From Bacteroidia bacterium (lineage in GTDB: Bacteria; Bacteroidota; Bacteroidia; Chitinophagales; UBA2359): a DNA stretch of 64,000 nucleotides. The stretch lies in contig JAUHXA010000012.1 in assembly GCA_030427245.1 (NCBI GenBank), positions 60,324 through 124,323 on the forward strand, in the 5' to 3' direction. A program made the translations under genes and the position numbers. A model generated the notes under the pieces. That model was not told the DNA's origin. It did not search any database and saw only the letters and a program-made list of their open reading frames with translations. Positions within the stretch are counted from its first letter, which is position 1, and each line of letters opens with the position of its first letter. Positions 7,662 through 16,879 of the stretch are shown in pieces.

Positions 7662-9011
7662 CTAACCACACCCCAAATCACTCTTAGACACTGCATCATT
7701 GTTCGGAAAACAGTTACCAGAAGGCAAACTTTCAGGCACATAGCGCTGCAAATTCGGGTCATGCAAACCATTTTCAATAAAGTCGGCAATGTCACTGATC
7801 TCTTGTTCGTTTAAGCCCAAAGGCACAAATTCTGTCGCCAATTGACTTTTGGGAATATTCGTTTTAGAAGGAATCGCTTCGTTTTTGTAGCGGACAACCT
7901 CTTCCACACTTCGGAATGTGCCGCCATGACCAAAGAAAGGCGAATCTTTGAGGTTGTAGAGTTGAGGCACTTTGAATTTGTACATATCCTCGGCTCGTTT
8001 TGTGAAACCACCACGCCCTTGTATATCTCCTTCTTGAGGGCCGCTTCCATACACACCAAAGCCCTGCAAATCTTCCATTCCCAAAGCATGAAATTCCATT
8101 GAGCTAAGGGCTGCACCTGTATGACAACTGTTGCATTGCGCCTTGCCAAAAAACAAAACTGCACCTCTTTTTTGGGCATCGGTCAAAGCGTTGGTATTCC
8201 CTTTGAGCCATTCTTGAAAAGGAGCTTCCGTTGCCAACAAGGTGCGTTCATAGGCTGCAATGGCTAAACCTGCCGTTTCGTTGGTGAATTTATCTTCGGT
8301 TGGAACATTTGGAAAAGCGGCATCAAAAAGAGTTTGATATTCGCTGCTCATTTCTGCAATAGAGTTCTTAATCGCCATTCGGTGAACATCCAAACCTGCA
8401 ATTGCTTGTATTTCTGTTCCTTCATAGCCCAAATGATTGACTGCTTTGGGAGTTCCTTCTGTCCATTGAGCATCTGTATTTTCGTTTACATGAGTCGCTC
8501 CGAACTGTCCATTCCAAAGAATATTGGTTTGATAGGCAATGTTTAAGGCAGAAGGCGTTCGCAAAGGTTGCACGTCTAATTCGGTATTGAGGTAGGAAGG
8601 ATCATTTACCCTTCCCTCGCCACTAATACCAAAGCCCATTCCTCCTTCTCCAACGCCTTGTATACGACAGGCTTGAAATCCTGCTTTGACGTGGTGACAA
8701 CTTGCACAAGAGTAAGTACCTACACCTTCAGGATGTTTGGGATTGATGGCGATTCCTGTTTCGTGAAAAAGCAATTTACCCAACTCTACTTTTGTGGCCG
8801 TAATAGGATTTTTAGGGTCTTGTGGAATAGCTGCAAAATCACCATTTTCAGGAAATTGGAAGAAATTGAGTCCTTGGCCTTTGGAGGCTTCGATGAGGAC
8901 GTTTTCTAATTGATTATCTAAGTCGGTGTTCTCTTTTGTACAAGAACTCATTAGGTATAGGCAAAACAATATAATGCCCATTTTTTGGGGGAAATAGTAT
9001 AGCTTTTTCAT
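7662..9011 (-). CDS. Di-heme cytochrome c peroxidase (MauG/CcpA family) lipoprotein
   Basis: The product has 449 residues from the ATG at 9011 (an upstream ATG at 9047 precedes the signal peptide). A lipobox LMSSC places the lipidated Cys at about residue 24, so the protein is anchored in the envelope. Two CxxCH heme-c motifs are visible, CASCH at about 102-106 and CNSCH at about 293-297, as in bacterial di-heme peroxidases that reduce hydrogen peroxide with electrons from small cytochromes. The conserved ELGKLLF, LRTPSALN and FGHGGTFRS segments support the family. It stands alone, with purH downstream on the same strand but far away. A MauG-like oxidative role rather than peroxidase is possible. 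Confidence 0.9.
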   Translation of the reverse strand: MKKLYYFPQKMGIILFCLYLMSSCTKENTDLDNQLENVLIEASKGQGLNFFQFPENGDFAAIPQDPKNPITATKVELGKLLFHETGIAINPKHPEGVGTYSCASCHHVKAGFQACRIQGVGEGGMGFGISGEGRVNDPSYLNTELDVQPLRTPSALNIAYQTNILWNGQFGATHVNENTDAQWTEGTPKAVNHLGYEGTEIQAIAGLDVHRMAIKNSIAEMSSEYQTLFDAAFPNVPTEDKFTNETAGLAIAAYERTLLATEAPFQEWLKGNTNALTDAQKRGAVLFFGKAQCNSCHTGAALSSMEFHALGMEDLQGFGVYGSGPQEGDIQGRGGFTKRAEDMYKFKVPQLYNLKDSPFFGHGGTFRSVEEVVRYKNEAIPSKTNIPKSQLATEFVPLGLNEQEISDIADFIENGLHDPNLQRYVPESLPSGNCFPNNDAVSKSDLGCG

Positions 9012-9592
9012 TTGTTTACTTTTTGAAGGCCTGATGGAACTTACCATGAATTAATTAATCATGGCCTTTCCATCGGCTGTATTTTTTTTATATGAATACT
9101 AAATGTCGTTTTCCGACAGCCGCAAAACTAAAGATTCTGCTTGAATCCTTTGAAGAACCTGCTAAGAAAAAAACAAAATTTGTGCCATTTGCGTAGTATA
9201 GTCAAGCTCTTTATTCTATAATGCAGACTTGAAAAAAGGTTAGTATCGTTTTGTCAAAAAAATACTTTTTTATAGAGTGAATTTAAAGGATGATGGATTA
9301 ATGTTTTGATTTATAGGGTGGTATGAAAAAATGATTATCGAACCTTGAAGATTGTCTACTTAGTATTTATGGTAAGTTCTATCTGAGCTTTCAAAAACGA
9401 AAATAAACAGATGTAATCAAGGTACTTGCTTATTGAAGGGGGTGTTCTTGAATTATTTCTTTCGTATCTTAGTAAAAAAGAAAAAATAACTTCCCGACCA
9501 ATACTCCCCTTTTGAAAGGGGTTGGGGTATGTTAGCAAAAAAAGCGGGGAGTTATTTTTTTACCATTACTTAGTCATTAAAAAATGTATTAT
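9012..9592. other. Intergenic region with a structured AT/GC hairpin block
   Basis: Divergent spacer between the peroxidase and the next plus-strand gene. Its right part holds the nested inverted repeats at 9481-9561. No other feature is visible. Confidence 0.45.
9481..9561. repeat. Nested inverted repeat (hairpin) block
   Basis: The outer arms AAAAAATAACTTCCC (9481-9495) and GGGGAGTTATTTTTTT (9546-9561) pair with one mismatch. Inside, CCCCTTT and AAAGGGG pair around a 2-nt loop, and a GGGGT element repeats. A T-run follows the right arm, so it could terminate plus-strand transcription, or act in the leader of the gene at 9593. A sequence like the right arm recurs at 43681-43693. Confidence 0.55.
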
Positions 9593-10075
9593 ATGAAAAA
9601 CCTTATATCCTTTTTTTGCTGGTGTTTTTTTGTCAGTGCTACTTTGTATTCCCAGCCTTCAACCGAAGATGTAAACAATATGTATGGTTATGAAGAAGTC
9701 ATTGTGTTGGAACTCACTGCAACAGGAGAGGAATGGGATATTGAAGTAAAGAAGGTTTGTCAAGGAATTCCCACCAAGTCGGTTGTTTCTGATCGTTCTA
9801 TCAAAATGGATTTTGTAGATAAGAGAGGAAAAGAGATGTATTCGGTCAGTGTAGGAAATCCTAAATTGCTGCAATTGCATACCGAAAACAATGCAATTCC
9901 TACCGAAAGGGATGTTCCCTGCTCAATTATGGTTGTTGTTCCTTATGATGAGAAGTGTGTAAAGGTGGTTTGCAGCAAAGAGGAAGAAATTCAGTCGGAG
10001 AACAAGTGGAAAAAAACTTTTCACATCAAAGAGGAGGTGAAGGAAGCATATCAAGCATTTGCTATGGGACAGTAG
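9593..10075 (+). CDS. Secreted protein of unknown function
   Basis: The product has 160 residues, starting at the ATG at 9593 (an ATG three codons upstream at 9584 is possible). It has an N-terminal signal peptide, MKNLISFFCWCFFVSATLYS, cut near YSQ. The mature part is charged, beta-rich and has three cysteines near the C-terminal half (C..., VKVVCSK). No known motif is recognised and no lipobox is present. It converges with crtZ, whose stop lies 3 bp away. Probably periplasmic or exported. Confidence 0.6.
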   Translation: MKNLISFFCWCFFVSATLYSQPSTEDVNNMYGYEEVIVLELTATGEEWDIEVKKVCQGIPTKSVVSDRSIKMDFVDKRGKEMYSVSVGNPKLLQLHTENNAIPTERDVPCSIMVVVPYDEKCVKVVCSKEEEIQSENKWKKTFHIKEEVKEAYQAFAMGQ

Positions 10076-10078
10076 GAT

Positions 10079-10522
10079 TTAGGATACATCAAACTCCTTC
10101 GTAGCATACAAGAACCCAAAGGCTTTGCTATTCTCTTTTTGCAGGTGTTTGTGGTGAATTTTATGTGCTCTAATGAGGCGTTTTAAGTAGCGGTTTTGGA
10201 AGCGATAACTAAATTTGATGCGGCGGTGAATGATGATGTCGTGAAGGATGAAGTAAAAAATACCATAAAAACTGATACCCGCTCCAATCCACCAAAGCCA
10301 TTGATTGGTTTCATAACCATAATACATCATAAACAAGGTAGGAATGATATAGACCAAAACCACCAAGTCATTGATTTCAAACCATCCCTTGTGTGGTCGG
10401 TGATGGCTTTTGTGTATAAACCACAATGGTCCATGCAAGATATATTTGTGCATCCACCATGCAAAACATTCCATGAAAACGACTGTACCTACAAAAATGC
10501 CTAAATTCAATATCCAATTCAT
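10079..10522 (-). CDS. crtZ: Beta-carotene hydroxylase, fatty-acid hydroxylase superfamily
   Basis: This membrane di-iron hydroxylase adds 3-hydroxyl groups to beta-carotene rings, giving zeaxanthin. It has 147 residues with several hydrophobic helices. All the histidine clusters are visible: HKYILH (25-30), HKSHH (37-41), HDIIIH (94-99) and HKIHH (120-124). This matches the short CrtZ type rather than longer sterol desaturases. Its natural substrate donor, lycopene cyclase crtY, is encoded far away at 59284-60477, so the pathway genes are scattered. Divergent from coaX with a 119-bp spacer. Confidence 0.9.
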   Translation of the reverse strand: MNWILNLGIFVGTVVFMECFAWWMHKYILHGPLWFIHKSHHRPHKGWFEINDLVVLVYIIPTLFMMYYGYETNQWLWWIGAGISFYGIFYFILHDIIIHRRIKFSYRFQNRYLKRLIRAHKIHHKHLQKENSKAFGFLYATKEFDVS

Positions 10523-10641
10523 AAATTAGATAACTGATAAGTGGTCTAAAAGTTTGATGTCTCTTTTTAAAAAAAGTATTTTTTGTTGTTATCTTGCAAA
10601 GCAAACTTAACTTCAACGATTCACTTCAAACCACCTTCAAA

Positions 10642-11424
10642 ATGTTAATAGTTGTTGATATTGGCAATACCAATATAGTGATTGGTGTATATGAAAACGA
10701 TACCTGGAAATACGAATGGCGTATAGAAACCCATCTTCAACCTTCTTCTGAATCTTATCTTTCTCAACTTGAATCCAAAATAGCTGCTGTGAGCTTAGAT
10801 GTACAAGCTATCGAAAAAGTCATTTTGAGCAGTGTCGTGCCTTCTCTGACCGATGAAATTTTTGTTTTGGCTATCCAAGTTTTTGAAAAAAAACCTATTT
10901 TGGTAGATGCTGCAATTTACTCCTATTTACCCATTGACATTCCCAGTCAAAGCGAAATAGGAACGGATTTGGTCGCCAATGCGATGGCTGCAATTACCCG
11001 ATTTCCGAATCAAAATTGTGTAGTCGTGGATTTTGGAACGGCCTTGACCTTTACCACTGTTTCTAAAGAAAAACAAATATTAGGGGTTGCCATTGCACCT
11101 GGCATAAAAACCACCGTCAAAGCGTTGTTTACGAACGCAGCTCAATTACCCGAAGTGCCTTTGATAGTACCTGAGTCAGTATTGGGTAGAGATACTTTTC
11201 ATGCCATTCAAGCGGGAATTTTGATAGGTTATGAAGGCTTAGTGAGTCATTTGTTGAAGCGACATCGAGCAGAATTGAAGGAGGATTGCGTGGTCATTGC
11301 TACGGGTGGATTGAGTGGTGTTTTAGAGAATTTAAAGCCTGAATATGATTTGATAGACAGGAATTTGACGATGGATGGTCTGCGGATTATTGGAGAGTTG
11401 GTGAATATGGATTATTTACGATAA
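10642..11424 (+). CDS. coaX: Type III pantothenate kinase
   Basis: First step of coenzyme A synthesis, phosphorylation of pantothenate. The ATG at 10642 gives MLIVVDIGNTNIVIG, the ASKHA phosphate-binding loop typical of CoaX at the very N-terminus. An in-frame TTG at 10594 would add 16 residues before the fold. Other family motifs are GTDLVANAMAA, VVDFGTALTFTT, GRDTFHAIQAGI and the late ATGGLS. The length, 260 residues, is normal. The acetyltransferase gene follows after 26 bp in the same direction, so they may form an operon. Confidence 0.95.
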   Translation: MLIVVDIGNTNIVIGVYENDTWKYEWRIETHLQPSSESYLSQLESKIAAVSLDVQAIEKVILSSVVPSLTDEIFVLAIQVFEKKPILVDAAIYSYLPIDIPSQSEIGTDLVANAMAAITRFPNQNCVVVDFGTALTFTTVSKEKQILGVAIAPGIKTTVKALFTNAAQLPEVPLIVPESVLGRDTFHAIQAGILIGYEGLVSHLLKRHRAELKEDCVVIATGGLSGVLENLKPEYDLIDRNLTMDGLRIIGELVNMDYLR

Positions 11425-11450
11425 TTTTTTTATTACAAATCACTATAAAT

Positions 11451-12005
11451 ATGCTTTTTACAGTAGAAACAAATAGATTAACATTGGGCATATTGAATGA
11501 AAACTACGCTTCTTTGGTACTCGATTTTTACCTCCGAAATCGTGAATATCTAAAGCCGTGGTCTGCCAAAAGAGAGGAGGCTTATTATACCCTTGAAAGA
11601 CAAGCAGTGAACCTACACCTTCAATCAAAAGACTTCAAACAGGGGAAAGGTTTTCGCTTTCATCTATTCAAAAAATCAAATCCCGAAAAAATAATAGGGA
11701 ATATTGGTATTTCCAACATTGTCAGAGGCGCATTTTGGTCTTGTCACTTGGGATATCAAATAGATGAAAAGGAGCAGGGGCAAGGATTGATGACTGAGGC
11801 ATTGAAGGAAGTGATTCGCTATACTTTTGAAGAATTAAGATTACATCGCATTGAAGCCAATATAATCCCTCGAAATGCGGCTTCTATTCGAGTAATCAAA
11901 AAAATAGGCTTTGAAAAAGAAGGTTTTGCGAAGAAATATTTGAAAATAAATGGAGTGTGGGAAGATCACTACAACTTCACCTTATTGAACGAAGCTGTAG
12001 AATGA
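11451..12005 (+). CDS. GNAT N-acetyltransferase, RimJ/RimL-like
   Basis: The 184-residue protein has the RimJ/RimL subfamily of the GNAT fold. An N-terminal RLTL strand is followed by the REYLKPW segment, and the acetyl-CoA-binding loop is QIDEKEQGQGLMTEA (about 102-116). A later R..RIEANIIPRNAASIRVIKKIGF block is highly typical. Relatives acetylate the N-terminal residue of ribosomal proteins (S5 by RimJ) or small molecules. It follows coaX closely, suggesting co-transcription. The specific substrate cannot be read from sequence. Confidence 0.88.
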   Translation: MLFTVETNRLTLGILNENYASLVLDFYLRNREYLKPWSAKREEAYYTLERQAVNLHLQSKDFKQGKGFRFHLFKKSNPEKIIGNIGISNIVRGAFWSCHLGYQIDEKEQGQGLMTEALKEVIRYTFEELRLHRIEANIIPRNAASIRVIKKIGFEKEGFAKKYLKINGVWEDHYNFTLLNEAVE

Positions 12006-12079
12006 ATTTTTAACAATCCAAGAAATAGCTTACTTTTGAAGTGATGAGTTTTAATTTACATTTCTAAGCAAAATCTGCC

Positions 12080-12769
12080 ATGAATAAACTTCAATGGATT
12101 CTTCTGTTTACCCTGTTGCCTCAATTTTTGTCTGCTCAAGATTTGAAGGAGTATTTTTTCCCCCTCAAAAAACTCCAAAAAACAAAAGTCTATCAGTTTG
12201 AAGTAGCCCAAAAACCCAACTTGACGCAATTTTGGAAGATGAAAACGGAAGAAAAAAATGGAGCTTGGAAACTCACTACACAGGTTTACAATGCAGACTT
12301 TCGACTAACCGAAAGAGCAGAGGAACAGATAGACAGTGTAGGGAGTAAATTGCAGTTATTTATTCAATTTGATGAAAACGGCAAAGCAGATACTGTAGAT
12401 TTGGTAGAGCATGAAGTATTTGCCTGGCAACAAGCTGAAGGTGAAACGGTTCGATGGTCTATGTTGATGAACAATGCTGAGAATGAAACTCTCTATTTTG
12501 CCAAAGAAAGAACCCATCTAAAAGACTGCAACCCGCTTACTTTCAAAGGCAAAGCATGTGAGACGGTTTGTTTTGAAGATGCCTTACACAGTGTAAATAG
12601 TGATACTTATGAAGAACTATTTGCTTTTACCCAAACGAGTTTTTACGCCAAAAAAATGGGATTGATGGCTTTTGACCGAGTTTTTGAATATGATGAAGAT
12701 AAGAATGTCAATTATCGTTTGGTGAAGGTGTGGAAGGAAAAAAAGTGGCGTAAATTGACTTCAAAATGA
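12080..12769 (+). CDS. Secreted protein of unknown function
   Basis: The product has 229 residues with a signal peptide (MNKLQWILLFTLLPQFLSAQ, cleaved after SAQ). The mature protein is rich in Lys/Glu and aromatic residues with many predicted beta strands. Two cysteine-containing segments, KDCNPL and KACETVCF, might form a disulfide. No domain is recognised. It lies 74 bp after the acetyltransferase and converges with the GH3 gene. Likely periplasmic. The family appears to be restricted to related bacteria, but this is an inference from lack of recognition. Confidence 0.6.
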   Translation: MNKLQWILLFTLLPQFLSAQDLKEYFFPLKKLQKTKVYQFEVAQKPNLTQFWKMKTEEKNGAWKLTTQVYNADFRLTERAEEQIDSVGSKLQLFIQFDENGKADTVDLVEHEVFAWQQAEGETVRWSMLMNNAENETLYFAKERTHLKDCNPLTFKGKACETVCFEDALHSVNSDTYEELFAFTQTSFYAKKMGLMAFDRVFEYDEDKNVNYRLVKVWKEKKWRKLTSK

Positions 12770-12829
12770 TTTGAGTTCAATTTACGCCAGCGCATTGAAT
12801 TTGTATTTGATAATTGAATTTGAGCTTCC

Positions 12830-15800
12830 TCAAAACCTCAAAGCGGTATTCCGCTGCTTCCCTTTTTCAATCGCATCATAAACCACTTCATGGATGCGCT
12901 TACGAACCTTGCTTTTCACCAGTTTGAAGTTGTTCATATTTGGGAAAGTGCGATTCGACAGAAAAATATAGACCAAATCGTGCTGTGGGTCAGCCCAAAC
13001 ACAAGTGCCTGTAAAACCAGTGTGTCCGAAAGTTTCGCCTGAAGCTTTGCGGGTGGTGTTGGCTCTTTTTTTAGCATCTGGTTCGGGTTTGTCAAAGCCG
13101 ATTCCTCTTCGATTGCCGCTTTTTTGGTAAGAAGTGAATTTTTGAATCGTACCTGCATTGAGGTAGCGTTCTCCGCCGTACCAACCATTGTTGAGCATCA
13201 TCTGCATAAGGATAGCGAGGTCGTTGGCATTGCTGAACAGACCAGCGTGACCCGCTACACCACCCAACATTGCGGCTCCCATATCGTGAACATAACCCTG
13301 TACATTTTGTCGCCTCCATTTGCCATCATATTCCGAAGGAATGATGCTGTATGTACTGAATTTTTTAGTGGGATTGTAGGTCATCGTGCTAAGTCCAAGC
13401 GGCTGGTAGAAACGTTCCTGAACGTATTCATCCATAGGTTTCCCCGTTTTGTTTTCGATGAATCGTTTGAAGTAAAAATAGCCCAAATCGCTGTACTTGT
13501 ATTTGCCTACGGTCGGTAAATCGGAGTCATTGATGGTCGAAAAAATTTTATCCATGTAGCTCTTGTCCATATACATGTTTTTCGCCACTTCAATACAAAA
13601 ATCGCCATCGCACTGAGTTCTATAGACCTTGCTTCGAATCGGAATGGTCTCCTCATAGAAAGGAATCCACGCCCTCAGCCCCGATTCATGTATCAAAATA
13701 TCTCGTAAGAAAAGATTGTTTTTGTTGGTGTATTTCAATTCGGGAAAATGACTCCCCAAGGTGCTAAATAGGTTCAACTGTCCTTTCTCTTGTAAGTCCA
13801 TCAAGGCGGGAATCGTTGCGGCTACTTTGGTGATGGATGCCAAGTCGTAGAGGTCGGTATTTTTGACCGATGTTCGCCGATTGTAGGTATGATACCCAAA
13901 CGATTTTTGGTAAATTACTTTTCCGTTTTTGGCAACCAATACTTGACAGCCGGGCGTGTCGCCATTTCGGACTGCCCCTTGAGCGATGTAATCTATTTGC
14001 TGCAAATCTTCTCGATTGATGCCCACATCCTCTGGAATAGTGTATTTCAATCGAATACCGCCACTTGTGGTCAATCCTTGTCCATACACATAGTTAGGTG
14101 AAGCCGTCACAGGTAGTTTCCCTTTTGCTGCAATGCCACCGAATAGCAACTGAGCAGAAAGGTCTTCTGTCATGTTGTTTTCTTCGTACGCCATCAAAAC
14201 GGTAGGACTTTCATTGAAGTTTTTGAGACTATAAGGGCTGCCAAAAATGGTGACTACAACATTGGTGACTTGCTGCAATCGCTCGATTAATCGCATTGTT
14301 TTGGCATTGATTCCAAAGTTTTTGCTGGCGTATTTGTTCATTTCGTGGATGCTAACAATCACAGGATCGTAATTTTTCAGTACATCAAATTTAGCATCAA
14401 AAGCCGCATCAGTATCCGATTTTTTCAAAGTGTGATGGGCAACAGGTGCATATTTGCCAAGTGTTTCTTGAAACTTAGTCAAAGTGGGAACGCCAATAGA
14501 CAAGGAGGCAAATCTTTTTTTATCCAATTCATTGAAGGGAATCAAACGGCGATTGTTTTGAGCCAGTGTCAGTGCATTTTCATATAGATGCTGCTGCAAT
14601 AGTTCAACATGTGGCATAGAAATGTCTTGTTGTATGCCTGTCAGTGAGATTGTTTGAGGTATATGCAAGCCCACTCGGTATTTGGCTTTTAGGATTTTAC
14701 GCACTCGGCTGTCAATTTCCTCTTGGCTGATTTCGCCTCGTTTGATGGCTTTTTTGATTTCTTCAATGCCTTTGCCAACATCCTGAGAAAACAATAACAC
14801 ATCGTTTCCTGCCAACAATGCTTTGACATCAACTACCCCTGGTGGAAAATATTTGGCAACTCCCTGCATATTCAACGCATCGGTAAACACCAAACCAGTA
14901 TAACCAAACTGGTCTTTCAATAAATCTGTTACTACTCGCTTTGATAGAGTGGTAGGCATGGTCGGAGTGTTTGCACCAATTGTTTCTTTAGAGATGGGCG
15001 TATTGTCCAAAGCAGGAACAGATAAGTGGGCTACCATCATCCCGCCAATACCTCGTTGTGCCATTTCTTTAAATGGGTGAAGCTCAATATCTAAGAGGCG
15101 GTCAAGACTGTGTTTGATAATGGGCAATGAGTGATGGGAATCGGTGTCTGTATCGCCATGTCCTGGAAAATGTTTGGCGCAGGCGATTATTCCGCCCATT
15201 TCCATGCCTTGCATATATGCTAATCCTTTGGCAGTGACATTGTATTTGTCTTCTCCAAAAGAGCGGTCGTTGATAACAGGATTGTTTGGATTGTTGTTGA
15301 CATCTACTACGGGCGCAAAATTGACATGTGTACCAATTCTCTTGGATTCACGAGCGATTTCTCTGCCCATTTCATAAATGAGGCGGTTGTCTTGTATCGC
15401 TCCTAAAGTCAATTGTTTGGGAAATCGTGGAGTGTCTTTCAATCGCATACTCAAGCCCCATTCTGCATCAATAGATACCATCAAGGGTACTTTGGAAACA
15501 GCTTGGTAGTAGTTTGTCATTTGGGCTTGTTGGAGGGCCGTTCCTTGCATAAATATTACTCCGCCAATATTATACTTCTTCAACAAATTGGCAGTAAATT
15601 GTTTGTGACCATCATCTTTATTGGAGTAAGTTGCTATCATAAACAACTGCCCAATACGCTCTTCTGGGTTCATCTTTTTCATCTGCATTTCCACCCAGTT
15701 GGCTTGTGCCAATGGATATTCATTGGAGGAATTGGTATGGATAGTCTGAGCATCCATAGTCATTTGATTCAGAGTAGCAGTCAAAAAGATGAATATTCCG

Positions 15801-15832
15801 ATGAAGATATTGTGCAAGGTCATAGTTCCCAT
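12830..15832 (-). CDS. GH3 beta-N-acetylhexosaminidase fused to a beta-lactamase-type serine hydrolase
   Basis: A 1000-residue exported fusion. After an N-terminal signal segment comes a glycoside hydrolase family 3 domain (about 45-390) with the NagZ-type KHFPGHGD motif (220-227) and the nucleophile region VFTDALNM (D318), then a GH3 C-terminal domain (about 420-590). Residues about 610-990 form a beta-lactamase/penicillin-binding-like domain with SxxK (SITK, 666-669), YSD at 780-782 in the YxN position and HTG at 937-939. The two enzymes suggest combined muropeptide or peptidoglycan fragment processing in the periplasm. This domain pairing is known in Bacteroidota. Single-gene unit, convergent with the preceding plus-strand gene. 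Confidence 0.92.
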   Translation of the reverse strand: MGTMTLHNIFIGIFIFLTATLNQMTMDAQTIHTNSSNEYPLAQANWVEMQMKKMNPEERIGQLFMIATYSNKDDGHKQFTANLLKKYNIGGVIFMQGTALQQAQMTNYYQAVSKVPLMVSIDAEWGLSMRLKDTPRFPKQLTLGAIQDNRLIYEMGREIARESKRIGTHVNFAPVVDVNNNPNNPVINDRSFGEDKYNVTAKGLAYMQGMEMGGIIACAKHFPGHGDTDTDSHHSLPIIKHSLDRLLDIELHPFKEMAQRGIGGMMVAHLSVPALDNTPISKETIGANTPTMPTTLSKRVVTDLLKDQFGYTGLVFTDALNMQGVAKYFPPGVVDVKALLAGNDVLLFSQDVGKGIEEIKKAIKRGEISQEEIDSRVRKILKAKYRVGLHIPQTISLTGIQQDISMPHVELLQQHLYENALTLAQNNRRLIPFNELDKKRFASLSIGVPTLTKFQETLGKYAPVAHHTLKKSDTDAAFDAKFDVLKNYDPVIVSIHEMNKYASKNFGINAKTMRLIERLQQVTNVVVTIFGSPYSLKNFNESPTVLMAYEENNMTEDLSAQLLFGGIAAKGKLPVTASPNYVYGQGLTTSGGIRLKYTIPEDVGINREDLQQIDYIAQGAVRNGDTPGCQVLVAKNGKVIYQKSFGYHTYNRRTSVKNTDLYDLASITKVAATIPALMDLQEKGQLNLFSTLGSHFPELKYTNKNNLFLRDILIHESGLRAWIPFYEETIPIRSKVYRTQCDGDFCIEVAKNMYMDKSYMDKIFSTINDSDLPTVGKYKYSDLGYFYFKRFIENKTGKPMDEYVQERFYQPLGLSTMTYNPTKKFSTYSIIPSEYDGKWRRQNVQGYVHDMGAAMLGGVAGHAGLFSNANDLAILMQMMLNNGWYGGERYLNAGTIQKFTSYQKSGNRRGIGFDKPEPDAKKRANTTRKASGETFGHTGFTGTCVWADPQHDLVYIFLSNRTFPNMNNFKLVKSKVRKRIHEVVYDAIEKGKQRNTALRF

Positions 15833-16428
15833 TCTATTTTAGTAGTTTATTATGTTGCATCTTTTGTTTGATATTGTAATATCAAGTAAAAAGATGATGT
15901 GCTTAAAAATACCGTTCCCAAAGTATCAAAGCCGAGTTTAGTGATTTTGATTAGCTGTGTTGTGTAAACTTGGAAGTTAAAAGAGCAGGGGGTTCAGTCG
16001 TTTGGTTTTGGCTCAACAAAAACAAACGCAGATTAATTAGCGCAATAAATTGTTTGTTCAAAAAAGAATGAACAATAGCTATACTAATTAAAAAACTGAG
16101 TGAGAATTTATAGAAACTCCAAAATTCTCCATTAAGTTAGGCAGCTATTTTCGGTTTTCCAAATTTATGGCTGTTATTTTTTTTAATAAATAAAGTGTTT
16201 GAAATTCATATTTTTTTTGTTATGATAGTTAGGTTATTATGCTTAAAAAATCAATGTAGTATTTGGGCAGCACATTGAATGGAAGAGTTTGCCTATTATA
16301 GGAAGATACATTATAATAGACAGTGGAAAGTTGATGGGGTTTATTAGAAGCGACTTTGAAGTTTCAAAAAAAAAAATCCGTAGAGACATTTTGCCACTAC
16401 GGATTTTTTATTTTAGAGTTGAATAGAA
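15833..16428. other. Intergenic region, terminator only
   Basis: AT-rich spacer between the GH3 fusion gene and the peptide precursor. Apart from the terminator at 16371-16409 I see no gene, RNA or repeat. Confidence 0.5.
16371..16409 (-). terminator. Intrinsic terminator of the peptide precursor gene
   Basis: A 13-bp perfect stem, AAAAAATCCGTAG with CTACGGATTTTTT, closes a 13-nt loop. The A-run at its left edge is a U-run on the minus-strand transcript. It sits 20 bp after the stop of the small precursor gene. Confidence 0.8.
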
Positions 16429-16632
16429 TCAAGTACCAGGAGGAGGAATGAACCCTTCTTCACCACCACTTGTACAGCCATCATCACCATACTTATCATC
16501 CTTGTCCTTGTATGTGTAAGTAGTCTTGCACGAATCCTTATTACATCCGCCTTTTAGAGTATTTAGTCTGTGTTTACCAAGCGATTGAACGCCTTTCATT
16601 TTTGCTAGTTCAGAAAGCATAAATTTTTTCAT
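16429..16632 (-). CDS. GG-leader natural-product precursor peptide (RiPP-like)
   Basis: A 67-residue peptide with the layout of Bacteroidota double-glycine natural-product precursors. A Lys-rich leader beginning MKKFMLSELAKMKG ends in LNTLKGG (GG at 28-29), and the core is CNKDSCKTTYTYKDKDDKYG followed by a Gly/Pro tail. The core has Cys at 30, 35 and 53, several Thr/Ser and three Tyr, giving possible sites for crosslinks. The leader would be recognised by a C39-type peptidase transporter. No radical SAM, LanB/C or ABC transporter gene is seen within this window. It has its own terminator. It could be a bacteriocin, a signal or an orphan precursor. Confidence 0.7.
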   Translation of the reverse strand: MKKFMLSELAKMKGVQSLGKHRLNTLKGGCNKDSCKTTYTYKDKDDKYGDDGCTSGGEEGFIPPPGT

Positions 16633-16879
16633 TAGTATATAGATTTGAGTGTTAAAAAGTATTAAATTCTTAATATCACTTTAAATGTTACAAAAACAAC
16701 TCCACTTTTATGAAAAAAGTAATATCTTTAAAAAACTTGCTGACAGACAGTTGCTATTTATTGAACTGTTAGGAGGTAAGTGTTTGAATGTAAGGGAGAT
16801 AACATTTTTTATTTTAATAAATAAGGTAGTTTAGTAAAGGTAGGAAAATAAGACCTATCATTTCGATTTTCCTGATTAC

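Noticed and set aside
12830..15832. GH3/beta-lactamase fusion as a novel domain combination
   Set aside because: The fusion is known in Bacteroidota; I list it as a feature, not a finding.
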